A model generated the notes under the pieces. That model was not told the DNA's origin. It ran no database searches and saw only the letters and a list, made by a program, of their open reading frames with translations. This document shows positions 9,880 through 18,812 of a stretch of 64,000 nucleotides of DNA, one piece after another (within the stretch, counting starts at the first letter, position 1; the number at the start of each line of letters is the position of its first letter). A program made the position numbers and the translations under genes. The stretch is from Polaribacter sp. WD7. Lineage in GTDB: Bacteria > Bacteroidota > Bacteroidia > Flavobacteriales > Flavobacteriaceae. Where the stretch lies: positions 49,974 through 113,973 of the forward strand of contig NZ_QPEJ01000012.1 in assembly GCF_003335085.1 (NCBI RefSeq), read 5' to 3'.

Positions 9880-9903
9880 TAAATCGAAAACGTTTTCGAT
9901 TTA
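9880..9903. promoter_or_regulatory. LacI-family operator 1 (perfect 24-bp palindrome)
   Basis: A perfect 24-bp palindrome whose half-site is TAAATCGAAAAC, centred on the CG step typical of LacI/PurR/CcpA-type operators (AAACGTTT core). It lies between the divergent receptor and lacI genes and is almost certainly bound by the adjacent LacI-type regulator. Confidence 0.8.
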
Positions 9904-9904
9904 A

Positions 9905-9918
9905 CGAAAACGTTTTCG
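9905..9918. promoter_or_regulatory. LacI-family operator 2 (14-bp core palindrome)
   Basis: A second copy of the core CGAAAACGTTTTCG, its centre exactly 20 bp from the centre of operator 1, about two helical turns. The right flank matches operator 1 (ATTT) and the left flank does not. Two operators on one DNA face suggest cooperative binding. The position is upstream of the receptor -7 box and close to the lacI start region, so autorepression of lacI is also possible. Confidence 0.75.
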
Positions 9919-9983
9919 ATTTGATGAATTTATGTATATTTATGTTAAATTTTAGCATTCAATTTTTTAAAATTAATTAAATT

Positions 9984-10997
9984 TTGGTAACACTTAAACA
10001 AATAGCAGAAGAATTAGGAATTTCTATTACAACCGTTTCTAAGGCACTAAAAGATTATCCTGATGTAAGCAAAAAAACAAGAAAATTGGTTAGAGAAACA
10101 GCGTCTTTGCTAAACTATAAACCCAATGCTTTTGCTGTAAATTTAAGAACTAAAGAATCAAAAACTATAGGTTTAATAATTCCAGAAATTGTACATCATT
10201 TTTTTTCTAGTGTAATTAAAGGTATTATTTCTCAAGCAGAAAAGAAGGGGTATTTGGTAATTACGCTTCAATCTAATGAGTCTTACGAATTAGAAAAGAA
10301 ACAAATAGATTTATTACTAAATAAAAGAGTAGATGGTATTTTAATTTCTTTAGCAAATGGTACAGGAGATTTTAAGCATTTAACAGAAGTTGCAGAAAAT
10401 GATGTGCCTCTTGTTATGTTTGATAAGATTGCTAAAGTTGTCAAATGTTCTAAAGTGATTATAGATGATAGAAAAGCAGCTTACAAGGCAACAGAATATT
10501 TAATAAAAATTGGATGCAAAAGAATAGCTCATTTTAGAGGTCCGTTATTGCCTCAAAATTCAATAGATAGATTTTTAGGATATAAAGAAGCACTAGCCAA
10601 TTACAATATTGCTTATGACAGTAGTTTGGTTTATCTTTTAGATAAAATGAGTTTTGAAGAAGGAAAGTTTTTTGCCAAAAAATTGATAGAAGATCATAAA
10701 GATGTAGATGGAGTTTTTATAAACACAGATTTGGTGGCTATTGGTGCAATAGCAGAATTTAATAACCAAGGTATACAAATACCAGAAGCGTTAAATATTG
10801 TTGGTTTTAGCAATTGGTTTATGTCTTCTGTCATTTCTCCCTCATTAACTACAGTTGATCAGCCAGGGTTTGAAATGGGAAAAAAAGCTTTTAAATTGTT
10901 ATATAAAGAAATAAAAGATAGAAAAAAGAATAAAACAATTACGTTTAAAAAAGTGGTTTTAGATACAGACTTAATTCTAAGAGATTCTACAAAATAA
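9984..10997 (+). CDS. LacI-family transcriptional regulator of the sugar locus
   Basis: A 337-residue LacI/GalR regulator. Residues 1-45 are the helix-turn-helix (TLKQIAEELGISITTVSKALKDYPDVS), followed by the hinge helix and a periplasmic-binding-protein-like sensor domain (KTIGLIIPEIVHHFFSSVIKGI onwards) ending with TTVDQPGFEMGKKAF. The start is a TTG at 9984 that gives the family-typical VTLKQIAEELG; no ATG is available nearby. It is divergent from the receptor/transporter/kinase/phosphorylase operon, and two LacI-type operators lie in the shared intergenic region, so it very probably controls that operon. The effector is unknown; sucrose or fructose is the natural guess. Confidence 0.93.
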   Translation: MVTLKQIAEELGISITTVSKALKDYPDVSKKTRKLVRETASLLNYKPNAFAVNLRTKESKTIGLIIPEIVHHFFSSVIKGIISQAEKKGYLVITLQSNESYELEKKQIDLLLNKRVDGILISLANGTGDFKHLTEVAENDVPLVMFDKIAKVVKCSKVIIDDRKAAYKATEYLIKIGCKRIAHFRGPLLPQNSIDRFLGYKEALANYNIAYDSSLVYLLDKMSFEEGKFFAKKLIEDHKDVDGVFINTDLVAIGAIAEFNNQGIQIPEALNIVGFSNWFMSSVISPSLTTVDQPGFEMGKKAFKLLYKEIKDRKKNKTITFKKVVLDTDLILRDSTK

Positions 10998-11133
10998 TCC
11001 ATATAAACGTGCAACCTTTTGTATTTTTGATGCGTCTTATAAATTAAGATTTTATTATATCTTGTTTAACATATTTTAAAGCACTGTTTTTAACAGAAGT
11101 TTTAAGTTTGTCAGCATCAACCAACAACAACTT

Positions 11134-13608
11134 ATGAAAAGAATACCTTTCTTAATTTTATTATGTATCTCGTCTATACAGATTGCTCAAGTAACAGGTA
11201 AAATTACAAATCAAAAAAACGAACCACTTCCTTTTGTAAGTGTGTATTTAGATAAAGCTGCTATTGGTACTACTTCTAATAATAATGGAGATTATATTTT
11301 AGACATAAAAGACAAAGGAAATTATAGTCTTGTATATCAATTTTTGGGTTACAAAACTGTAAAAAAGCAAATAAAAATTACCAATTTCCCATATGTTTTA
11401 AACATTACTTTAGAAGAAGAAAAAATAGAATTAGACGGTATTTCTATCTCTACTAATGACAACCCTGCAAATAATATCATTAGAAAAACCATAGATAATA
11501 AGGATAAAAATACAGATAAATATGCAAATTTTACGGCAAAATTTTATTCGAGAGGATTAACCAAAATTAAAAATGCTCCAAAAAAATTTTTGGGACAAAG
11601 CACAGGAGATTTTGGAGGAGGCTTAGATTCTACAAGAAGCGGTATTGTGTATTTATCTGAAACATTTTCAAAAATTGCTTTTCAGAAAAAGCCCAACAGG
11701 TTTAAAGAAAAAATTGTAGCATCAAAAGTTTCAGGACAAGATAATGGGGTTAGTTTTAATAGAGCAGAACAATCTAATATAAACTTATACGACAATAGTG
11801 TTGCAACATTTAACGATTTGATTTCTCCAATATCTACAAATGCCTTTGCTTATTATAGGTATAAATTAGAAGGTACTTTTTACGACACCAATGGTAAACT
11901 TATTAATAAAATAAAACTGAATCCTAAACGCAAAAATGATCGAGTTTTTGAAGGTTTCATTTACGTTGTAGAAGATGATTGGGCTTTATATGGTGCAGAT
12001 TTAACTACTTCTGGCGCTCAAGTCAATTTACCTTTTGTAAATACTTTGGTTTTAAAACAAACTTACATTTATAATACTAGTGTTGATGCTTGGATTTTGT
12101 CTACACAAAGCATAGATTTTGATATTAATTTTTTAGGCTTTAAACCAAGAGGTCGTTTTTCTTATGTGTATTCAGATTATGATTTTAAACCAGATTTTAC
12201 AGAGAAAACATTTACAAACGAGGTATTGTCTTTTGAGGAAAATGCCACTAAAAAAGACTCTGTGTATTGGAATACTTTAAGACCTGTACCGCTAACAAAA
12301 GAAGAAATTAAAGATTATCTTTTTAAAGATAGTTTAAAAGTAGTTAGAAAATCTAAAAAATATTTAGACTCTGTAGATCGTAAAGGCAATAAATTTGGTT
12401 GGTCAGATCCACTCATAGGGTATTCATATAACAACTCTTATAAGAAAAAAACATTTTCTTATCAAGGTCCACTTTTAAACACAAGTTTTAATACTATACA
12501 AGGGTTTCATACAAATGTAGGAATCAACTTTTTTGAAAGATTAAATGATGATGGAAAATGGTGGAATGCAGGTGCTAATGTTAGTTACGGATTTTCTGAA
12601 AAACGTGTAAGACCTACTTTTTATGTTACTAAAAAATGGAACAACACCAACAAAAGAAGACTTTCTGTTTTTGGGGGAGTTACCACAGCACAATTTAATG
12701 ATAGAAACCCAATAACCAATTTAGATAATTTAATACGCTCTTTACTTAGAAGAGAAAATTATTTAAAAATTTATGAAAAAGAATTCGCATCAATTCGTTA
12801 CGCAGAAGAAATTAAAAATGGTATCTACTTTTCTTCTTCATTAGAATATGCCAATAGAAAACCACTTTTTAATACAAGTAATTATTCTTTTGTAAGCGAA
12901 AGCAATAGTGAGCAACCCTATACGTCAAATAATCCTTTAGATCCTACAGATTTTACAAATCCGGCATTTACAGCACATAAAATAGCTACATTAAATATAG
13001 GAGCAACGTTTACTTTTAATCAAAAATATTTATCTTACCCAAATAGTAAGGTAAACTTAGGAAACGATAAGTATCCTACGCTAAATCTTCAATACAGAAA
13101 ACGATTTGGAGCAACCAATAATGAACTAAACTCAGATGTATTTATAGCTAATATTAGGCAAAATATTAGTGCAGGAAACTATGGTGATTTTGGTTACAAC
13201 TTTAGAGGAGGTATTTTTCTAAAAAAGAAAAACATTGCTTTTATGGACAATTTGCAGGCCAACGGAAATCAGTTGTTTTTTGTAACGAGTGATAAATCTT
13301 TAAGTAGGTTTAATTTGCTAGATTATTATCAGTATTATACAAACGACAGGTATGCAGAGGGGCATTTAGAACATAATTTTAGAGGGGCTCTTTTAGGTAA
13401 AATTCCGTTATTAAATAAATTAAATTTTCATTTAATAATAGGAGGTAAAGGTTTGGTTATGGCAGATAGAAACCCTTATACAGAATATTCTGTAGGTCTT
13501 GGAAACTTAGGTTTTGGTAAATGGCGTTTTTTACGAATAGATTACATTAGCGCAAGATATAGTAATGTAAATCAAAGAGGATTTGTTTTAAGGCTTAACC
13601 TTCCATAA
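11134..13608 (+). CDS. DUF5686 outer-membrane-type protein with carboxypeptidase-regulatory-like domain
   Basis: An 824-residue exported protein. A signal peptide (ends SSIQIAQ) is followed by a carboxypeptidase-regulatory-like domain at about residues 20-105 (VTGKITNQKNEPLPFVSVYLDKA) and then a long DUF5686 region starting NIIRKTIDNKDKNTDKYANFTAKFYSRG. The C-terminal half is rich in alternating aromatic strands and ends GFVLRLNLP, so an outer-membrane beta-barrel is likely. Such proteins are common in Bacteroidota but have no firm biochemical function. moaD begins 9 bp after its stop codon, which suggests a shared transcript without implying a shared role. Confidence 0.85.
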   Translation: MKRIPFLILLCISSIQIAQVTGKITNQKNEPLPFVSVYLDKAAIGTTSNNNGDYILDIKDKGNYSLVYQFLGYKTVKKQIKITNFPYVLNITLEEEKIELDGISISTNDNPANNIIRKTIDNKDKNTDKYANFTAKFYSRGLTKIKNAPKKFLGQSTGDFGGGLDSTRSGIVYLSETFSKIAFQKKPNRFKEKIVASKVSGQDNGVSFNRAEQSNINLYDNSVATFNDLISPISTNAFAYYRYKLEGTFYDTNGKLINKIKLNPKRKNDRVFEGFIYVVEDDWALYGADLTTSGAQVNLPFVNTLVLKQTYIYNTSVDAWILSTQSIDFDINFLGFKPRGRFSYVYSDYDFKPDFTEKTFTNEVLSFEENATKKDSVYWNTLRPVPLTKEEIKDYLFKDSLKVVRKSKKYLDSVDRKGNKFGWSDPLIGYSYNNSYKKKTFSYQGPLLNTSFNTIQGFHTNVGINFFERLNDDGKWWNAGANVSYGFSEKRVRPTFYVTKKWNNTNKRRLSVFGGVTTAQFNDRNPITNLDNLIRSLLRRENYLKIYEKEFASIRYAEEIKNGIYFSSSLEYANRKPLFNTSNYSFVSESNSEQPYTSNNPLDPTDFTNPAFTAHKIATLNIGATFTFNQKYLSYPNSKVNLGNDKYPTLNLQYRKRFGATNNELNSDVFIANIRQNISAGNYGDFGYNFRGGIFLKKKNIAFMDNLQANGNQLFFVTSDKSLSRFNLLDYYQYYTNDRYAEGHLEHNFRGALLGKIPLLNKLNFHLIIGGKGLVMADRNPYTEYSVGLGNLGFGKWRFLRIDYISARYSNVNQRGFVLRLNLP

Positions 13609-13617
13609 TTTTGTAAG

Positions 13618-13860
13618 ATGATTATTAAGATACTTTTTTTTGGAATTACTGCAGATTTAGTTCACACAACTCATCTTACTTTAGATATTGATAAAGATGT
13701 AAAAGTAGCAAGTTTTAAAGCTGTTTTAGAAAGCAAATATCCTCAATTAAAGAATGTAAACTCTTATGCAATAGCTGTAAATGAGGCATATGCAAGTGAT
13801 GATTTAATTTTAAAAGAAAATGATACTGTTGCTATCATTCCACCTGTAAGTGGAGGATAA
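13618..13860 (+). CDS. moaD: Molybdopterin synthase small subunit (MoaD/ThiS family)
   Basis: An 80-residue beta-grasp sulfur carrier ending in the obligatory Gly-Gly (IIPPVSGG), which is adenylated and thiocarboxylated to donate sulfur. MoaD rather than ThiS is favoured because moaE lies 340 bp downstream on the same strand. In the cytoplasm, MoaD and MoaE form molybdopterin synthase, which converts precursor Z (cPMP) to molybdopterin. It follows the DUF5686 gene by 9 bp. No other molybdenum cofactor gene is in the window. Confidence 0.88.
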   Translation: MIIKILFFGITADLVHTTHLTLDIDKDVKVASFKAVLESKYPQLKNVNSYAIAVNEAYASDDLILKENDTVAIIPPVSGG

Positions 13861-13863
13861 TTT

Positions 13864-14136
13864 TTAGCGTAAATACTTCCAATCTACATAAAAAGTTCCA
13901 AAAGGAATAATAGAACCAAGCAACACTATACCCAAAGTTTTATTGCTCCATTGCATTTCTTTTTTAATCAAAAAAGCCAAAATAATGTAGAGCATAAAAA
14001 GCAATCCATGAGGCATTCCAAAGAGTTTTACAAAACTAGGGTCATTTAAAACATATTTATAATACAAGCCCAAACTCATTAAAAGTAGGTAAGAAATGCC
14101 CTCTAAAAAACTTACAATTCTAAAGATATTTTTCAT
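13864..14136 (-). CDS. DUF3817 integral membrane protein
   Basis: A 90-residue protein with three hydrophobic segments (FLEGISYLLLMSLGLYYKY, GLLFMLYIILAFLIKKEM, GIVLLGSIIPFGTFYVDW). This arrangement, with the starting RIVSFLEGISYL and the central GMPHGLLF, is typical of DUF3817 inner-membrane proteins, whose function is unknown. It is convergent with moaD (3 bp between stop codons) and lies between moaD and moaE on the other strand. Confidence 0.8.
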   Translation of the reverse strand: MKNIFRIVSFLEGISYLLLMSLGLYYKYVLNDPSFVKLFGMPHGLLFMLYIILAFLIKKEMQWSNKTLGIVLLGSIIPFGTFYVDWKYLR

Positions 14137-14198
14137 CTTACAAAGTATTGATAATTCAATAACAAAGATAAGGTTTGAATTAGTATTTTTGTTACGTA

Positions 14199-14621
14199 AT
14201 GAAAAGAACTTCTATAAAAATTACATCAGAAAAATTAGATTTACAAGCATGTTATCGTTTTGTAGAAGATGATGCCTGTGGTGGTATTACCGCATTTATA
14301 GGTACCGTTAGAAACGATACCCAAGGAAAAGAAGTACATCAGCTAGATTTTTCTACCTACAAACCTATGGCAATTAAAGAAATGCAAAAAATTGCAGACA
14401 CAGCCTTAGCCAAATTTGATATCAAAAAAATAGCCATTCATCATGCAGAAGGAATGTTACAAATTAGAGACATTCCAGTAATTATTACTGCATCTGCAAA
14501 ACATAGAAAAGCTGCTTTTGAGGCCTGTGAATTTGCTATTGATACCTTAAAAGAAACGGTACCTATTTGGAAAAAAGAATACTTTTCTGATGGTGAGGTT
14601 TGGGTAAATGCACATCCGTAG
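14199..14621 (+). CDS. moaE: Molybdopterin synthase catalytic subunit MoaE
   Basis: A 140-residue MoaE. Diagnostic stretches are GGITAFIGTVRNDTQGKEV, LDFSTYKPMAIKEM, the conserved HHAEGMLQIRD, ASAKHRKAAFEACEFAID and the C-terminal PIWKKEYFSDGEVWVNAHP, which carries the catalytic lysine of the KKE motif. MoaE binds the C-terminal thiocarboxylate tail of MoaD and inserts two sulfurs into cPMP. It is preceded by a possible -7 element TATTTTTG at 14184-14191. The cassette-like TlpA region begins directly after its stop codon. Confidence 0.93.
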   Translation: MKRTSIKITSEKLDLQACYRFVEDDACGGITAFIGTVRNDTQGKEVHQLDFSTYKPMAIKEMQKIADTALAKFDIKKIAIHHAEGMLQIRDIPVIITASAKHRKAAFEACEFAIDTLKETVPIWKKEYFSDGEVWVNAHP

Positions 14622-14780
14622 ATAGATTCGTTTAACGGTTTTATGTATTGAATGTTTCGGCTTTGTGAACGAGGAATTTCCTATGGAAATTCAGGAGTTT
14701 GCAAAGAAATAACAAGTTTTAGTTTAGCCAAATACAGCAATATTTAATACACGGTGTTGGCAACTGTAATTTTTTAATTC
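14622..14780. repeat. Cassette-edge repeat-like sequence
   Basis: Non-coding stretch ending in a GGTGTTGGCAACTG block at 14754-14767. A matching GTTGCCAAC block lies at 17483-17491, on the other side of the TlpA genes and in inverted orientation. The style is that of short repeats that border gene cassettes in flavobacterial genomes. Membership in a known repeat family is my recollection and is unproven here. Confidence 0.4.
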
Positions 14781-16349
14781 CTAATTTTTATCATATATTT
14801 TATCAATAATTCCTTCAAAAGTTTCTTTATCATATGGAGAAGGTGCGCTATTTAATACTATTTTATTGTTTTTGTTAAAAATAATATATCGTGGAATCTC
14901 TTTAATATTAAAGGAACTTGATAATGCAGATTTAAATCCTTTTAATAGAAAAAAAGAATTATTGAAATTTAAAACGTGTTCAAATTTCTTATTTGTTTCT
15001 AACCATTTTCCGTAATCTTTTTCTGGTGAAATGTAAATCCATTCAACATTGTTTTCAACCTGAAGTCTATCTTTAAAAGGTTTCCCCTCCTTAATTTGTT
15101 TTATACATGGAGGGCACCAGGTTGCCCAAAAATCAATAACCTTTATTCTATTTTTTGAACGAGCAAAAATTTTCATTAGCGATAAGGTGTCTCCATTCAT
15201 ATTAATAAATTTGGAATTTATAGCAGATTCTGATATCTCAAAATTATACGATTTTAAATCTTCTTTTATATCATTCATAAACTCTATATAAGATGGCTTT
15301 GTGAATTTATCTTCATATTCATCAATTGATTTTTTTAGGAGTTCAATAGTGTTCATACTTTTACCAAACCCTTTTAAATGATAGTCCCGAAACATTCTAG
15401 CCATGGCATAATTTTCTATTTCACCTTCAAAATTGTTTTGAATAAATTCTTTTTCTGCTAAAAATTTTTCTTTAGAATACGCTAAATATTTAGAATCGAG
15501 AAAATAATACCTTATATATGGGTTAATATTATCTTTAAAATAAACGCTATTATATAGACCATTTACATTTTTGAATTCTTCAATAGATATATTTCCAAAA
15601 TAGTTAGGTAAATCAATAATAAGCTCAGAGTCTTTAGCCGCTTCTTTTTGAATTATTGGCATTAAACCATCAATATCTCCAACATAAATATCGTTAAATC
15701 CTGATTTTAAATTTTTTGGTGAGACAAGTGCCGCTAAATACTCTTGTTTTATATGAGTTTTAAAGGTGTTAATAAATAATTCAGATTGAATATTATTGTC
15801 TTTCACGTATTGATCTAAAAAAGCAACTTTTTTATTATAGATAGATGCTACATTTTTTTTATACAGATTTATATTTCCTAAATATGGGTTTTTACCATAG
15901 GCAGGTGTGTACTTATCCATTTCAGACCAAAAATTATTTTTAATTGCATTTTTGCCCAAAAACTTCATTGCACCATCTTTTATTTTAATACTTATAGTAT
16001 CTCCTGGAATTAGAAAGGCATACCCTTGGTAAAAGGCTTTACTAGCGGTAATAATCTGGGAGAATAATGGTTTCTCGATTGAATTTAAAACAATATGTAT
16101 TGAATCAGAAATAGTCTCTTTTGTAAAATCTAGATGAGGTCTTCCAAATAAATAAGTATTATTTATAATATTTAAAACTTTAAACGCAGGTATATCATCA
16201 GTTGTGCCAGTTATAACAACTTTATTTAATTTAGGGCTATCATCTTTTTTTTCAATAATGCTAATTGCTTTCATTTGATGAAGTGAATTATTTGTTGTCT
16301 TTTTGCAAGAAGAAAATACTATTATAAATAGTAAAATTATTTTTTTCAT
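14781..16349 (-). CDS. TlpA-like thioredoxin-fold lipoprotein
   Basis: A 522-residue protein read from MKKIILLFIIVFSSCKK (ATG at 16349); the lipobox Cys at residue 15 predicts a lipoprotein exported to the periplasm. The N-terminal ~390 residues are of unclear family, and about 140 C-terminal residues form a TlpA/thioredoxin-like domain with the active site WATWCPPCIKQ. The domain is expected to reduce or shuffle disulfides in the periplasm. An in-frame start at 16391 adds 14 residues before the signal peptide and is unlikely. Together with the next gene it forms a pair of related thiol-redox lipoproteins in a cassette-like island between moaE and ctaA. Confidence 0.8.
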   Translation of the reverse strand: MKKIILLFIIVFSSCKKTTNNSLHQMKAISIIEKKDDSPKLNKVVITGTTDDIPAFKVLNIINNTYLFGRPHLDFTKETISDSIHIVLNSIEKPLFSQIITASKAFYQGYAFLIPGDTISIKIKDGAMKFLGKNAIKNNFWSEMDKYTPAYGKNPYLGNINLYKKNVASIYNKKVAFLDQYVKDNNIQSELFINTFKTHIKQEYLAALVSPKNLKSGFNDIYVGDIDGLMPIIQKEAAKDSELIIDLPNYFGNISIEEFKNVNGLYNSVYFKDNINPYIRYYFLDSKYLAYSKEKFLAEKEFIQNNFEGEIENYAMARMFRDYHLKGFGKSMNTIELLKKSIDEYEDKFTKPSYIEFMNDIKEDLKSYNFEISESAINSKFINMNGDTLSLMKIFARSKNRIKVIDFWATWCPPCIKQIKEGKPFKDRLQVENNVEWIYISPEKDYGKWLETNKKFEHVLNFNNSFFLLKGFKSALSSSFNIKEIPRYIIFNKNNKIVLNSAPSPYDKETFEGIIDKIYDKN

Positions 16350-16394
16350 AGTGTTGCAATTTCTATTTTTAATTATACATGGTGTTACCACCTC

Positions 16395-17461
16395 TTATTT
16401 TTTTAATTTTTCCGATAATAATTCACTCAATTCCTTAGGCTTAATATTTATTTTAATAATTTTTCCACTTGAATCTAGTAAAATGTTATAAGGAACTCCT
16501 TTTAGTAGAAATTTTTCAGCACTTGTATTTAAAGAATCAATTACTTGAATCCAATCTAAATCATCCTCATTAATTGCTTTTTTCCATTTTTCAATATCTT
16601 TATCAATGGAAATTCCTAATATTTCAAAATTTTTATTTTTAAATTCATTGTATAAATTTTTAAATTCAGGGTTAGTTTGCCTACAAGGAACACACCAAGA
16701 AGCCCAAAATTCAAATAAAACATATTTTGATTTTATAGTTCTGCTATCAATTAATTTATTGTTTTGATTTGGAAGAATAATATTAGGTGGAATCTTTCCT
16801 ATATTTAATAATTTTATTCTTTTTATTATATATTTAATAGTGGTCAAATCTTTTTTGGATTGATAATTTGTATCAATTAATTTATATAAATTCTCCATTT
16901 GATTACTGTCTAAATATCCGTAAAAGCTATTTAAAGAAGCAAGGTTATTTCCACTTAACGCTGATTTTGGGTTAGTTTCAATAAATTCTAACAGGTTTTC
17001 ATAAAGGAGTTTTTTTTAATACTTTCTTCTTTTTCATTATGAAAAGTACTTTTCATTTTTGAATTAAAAGCTACACTTAATTCTTGACTTTTTGACCCTG
17101 AAATACTATCTAGTTTTAAAAAATCAGTTAACTCTCCTCTATAATCAGACTGGTCATTTTTTAACGAAATAAAAATCTTATTATTTTCTAGCATAAATGA
17201 TACTACTCCCATCATTTTTTTTGAATTAGGAGAGGAAGGGTAAAATGTAGCTTCAACAGGATTTTCATTTTCTCCTACAAATGAGAATTCATTATCTTCA
17301 ACTAATGTACTATCTATATTGTCATTGTATTTTAGGTAGATATATTTTTCAAAATTACCCTCAATTTTTCCTTTTATTTTAAATCCTTCATTTTCTTTCT
17401 TTGTACAATTGATTAAAAGTATTGAACTAAATATAGTTAATATATAATTAGAAATTTTCAT
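16395..17461 (-). pseudogene. DUF4369/TlpA-like lipoprotein split by a frameshift at an A8 tract
   Basis: Two overlapping reading frames together make one normal-sized gene. The first (start 17461) has a lipoprotein signal ending LLINC and a DUF4369-like beta domain (FKIKGKIEGNFEKYIYLKY), and stops at 16988. The second holds a thioredoxin domain (WASWCVPCRQTNP). On the minus strand the frames join at eight adenines (17010-17017): one added base, or a -1 slip on A-AAA-AAC, reads SIKK then KLLYENLLEFIETNPKSALS and runs into MENLYKLID at 16898. It is therefore a fresh frameshift, a phase-variable tract, a programmed slip or a sequencing error. Intact, it would be a periplasmic thiol-disulfide reductase-like lipoprotein of about 355 residues. 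Confidence 0.75.
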
Positions 17462-17696
17462 AGGTATTAAGATTTCTTATTGTTGCCAACTTGTTATATC
17501 CGAACATTTAATTCTCCTATCAAGATGAATTAAATGAAGTATGTAATTTTTTAATTAAGGTTGAGGTCAAAATTACCTCTAAAAACATAGCGTGTCAATC
17601 CCCGAAAATAGTATATTTTTTTATAACAGAAAATAGTAAAAGGACTCACGGTTATCCGTTAATCCAAAATGGAAAGTTTAAGAGAACGAAAAAAAA
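17462..17696. repeat. Right edge of the TlpA cassette, non-coding
   Basis: Contains GTTGCCAACTTGTTATATCC around 17483-17502, the inverted counterpart of the block at 14754-14767, followed by AT-rich DNA with no reading frame that I can support. It probably marks the outer end of an inserted cassette. Confidence 0.4.
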
Positions 17697-18716
17697 TTAA
17701 CGGTTAACGGTTTTTCTACTTTGTAACCACAAATAAAATTGAAATCCAAATAATAATGCACCAGCCATTAAATGTATGGATTGTGTACCAAAAGGGATTT
17801 CTGCATAATACATTAAAATTCCGGTTATAGTTTCTAAAAATAGTAAGAAAACAATCCAATTCACCAATTTGTAGCCCAAATTTTTCGTTTGATTGATATA
17901 AAACAAACCTAGGTTTACCAAAACAATGGCAATTGTAAAAGATCTATGAAAGTAAAATTTAAGGCTAGGGTTCATTAAGCTATAGTTCTTATTTTCAAAA
18001 CCAAACAGTTTTACTTGTTCGTCTATAAATTGTCTTACTTGGGTTCCCATGGCAATTTGTATCAAAGAAAAAAGTACAGAAACAATCAGTAATTTGTTAA
18101 ACAAAGAATTATAAGGGTAAGTTTTGGTTTTAGAAACAATATATTTTAACCCTAATAAAAGAGCAATAATTATTAGACCAACCACCATATGAATGGTAAT
18201 TTTTGTTGGAGATAAATTAGAATCTACAACGGTTTTGCCTAACCAAGCTTCAAACAATAATAAAAAGAATGCTAAAAAAGCTAAAATAGGAATACGTTTG
18301 TCTGTTTTTCTGAGTTTAAAAGCACCATAAATTAAAAAGAGAAAAACAAAACCAGCTAGCACAGAAACAAGTCTGTTAATATACTCCGTCCAAGTGTGGT
18401 ATTTGTTAAATACATTGTAATTGTGTTTCGTATAAGGTGTCCAATAATCAGCATTAAAAGTCGATGCAGTTTTTAAATCTTGTTGAGCCACAAATAAAGC
18501 TTCATCTTTAATAATAATAAAGCCCTTTTTAAATTCAGTATTAGGTTTCCAAGTAATTTGATCTTCAGAAGTTGGTGGTATATAATATCCAAAACATTTT
18601 GGCCAATCAGGACATCCCATTCCAGACCCAGTCATTCTAACTACAGAGCCTGCTAAAAATATTAAATAAATAGAAATAATAGCAATTTGAACAATTTTAG
18701 GAAACTTAGCTTTCAT
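17697..18716 (-). CDS. ctaA: Heme A synthase (COX15/CtaA family)
   Basis: A 339-residue polytopic membrane protein with about eight helices. It has the COX15 N-terminal signature GSVVRMTGSGMGCPDWPKCFG, the histidine-containing helices (NKYHTWTEYINRL, KITIHMVVGLI, FYFHRSFTIA, IHLMAGALLF) and the loop motif GTQVRQF. It oxidises heme O to heme A for cytochrome aa3 oxidases in the inner membrane. The next flavobacterial heme/copper oxidase genes are not in the window. Neighbours are the cassette region on one side and a cold-shock gene on the other, so it is probably monocistronic. Confidence 0.92.
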   Translation of the reverse strand: MKAKFPKIVQIAIISIYLIFLAGSVVRMTGSGMGCPDWPKCFGYYIPPTSEDQITWKPNTEFKKGFIIIKDEALFVAQQDLKTASTFNADYWTPYTKHNYNVFNKYHTWTEYINRLVSVLAGFVFLFLIYGAFKLRKTDKRIPILAFLAFFLLLFEAWLGKTVVDSNLSPTKITIHMVVGLIIIALLLGLKYIVSKTKTYPYNSLFNKLLIVSVLFSLIQIAMGTQVRQFIDEQVKLFGFENKNYSLMNPSLKFYFHRSFTIAIVLVNLGLFYINQTKNLGYKLVNWIVFLLFLETITGILMYYAEIPFGTQSIHLMAGALLFGFQFYLWLQSRKTVNR

Positions 18717-18746
18717 TTAATTTAAATCTTTACACAAAAATACGGC

Positions 18747-18780
18747 AAAAAAAAAGTCGCTTAAAATATTTAAGCGACTT
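18747..18780 (-). terminator. Rho-independent terminator of the cold-shock gene
   Basis: A 12-bp perfect stem (AAGTCGCTTAAA at 18754-18765 and its complement at 18769-18780) with a 3-nt loop. On the minus strand it is followed by a run of nine U (A-run at 18747-18755). It lies 32 bp past the cold-shock stop codon. Confidence 0.85.
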
Positions 18781-18812
18781 GTTACTATGTAAAAAAATTC
18801 TAAATAATATAA

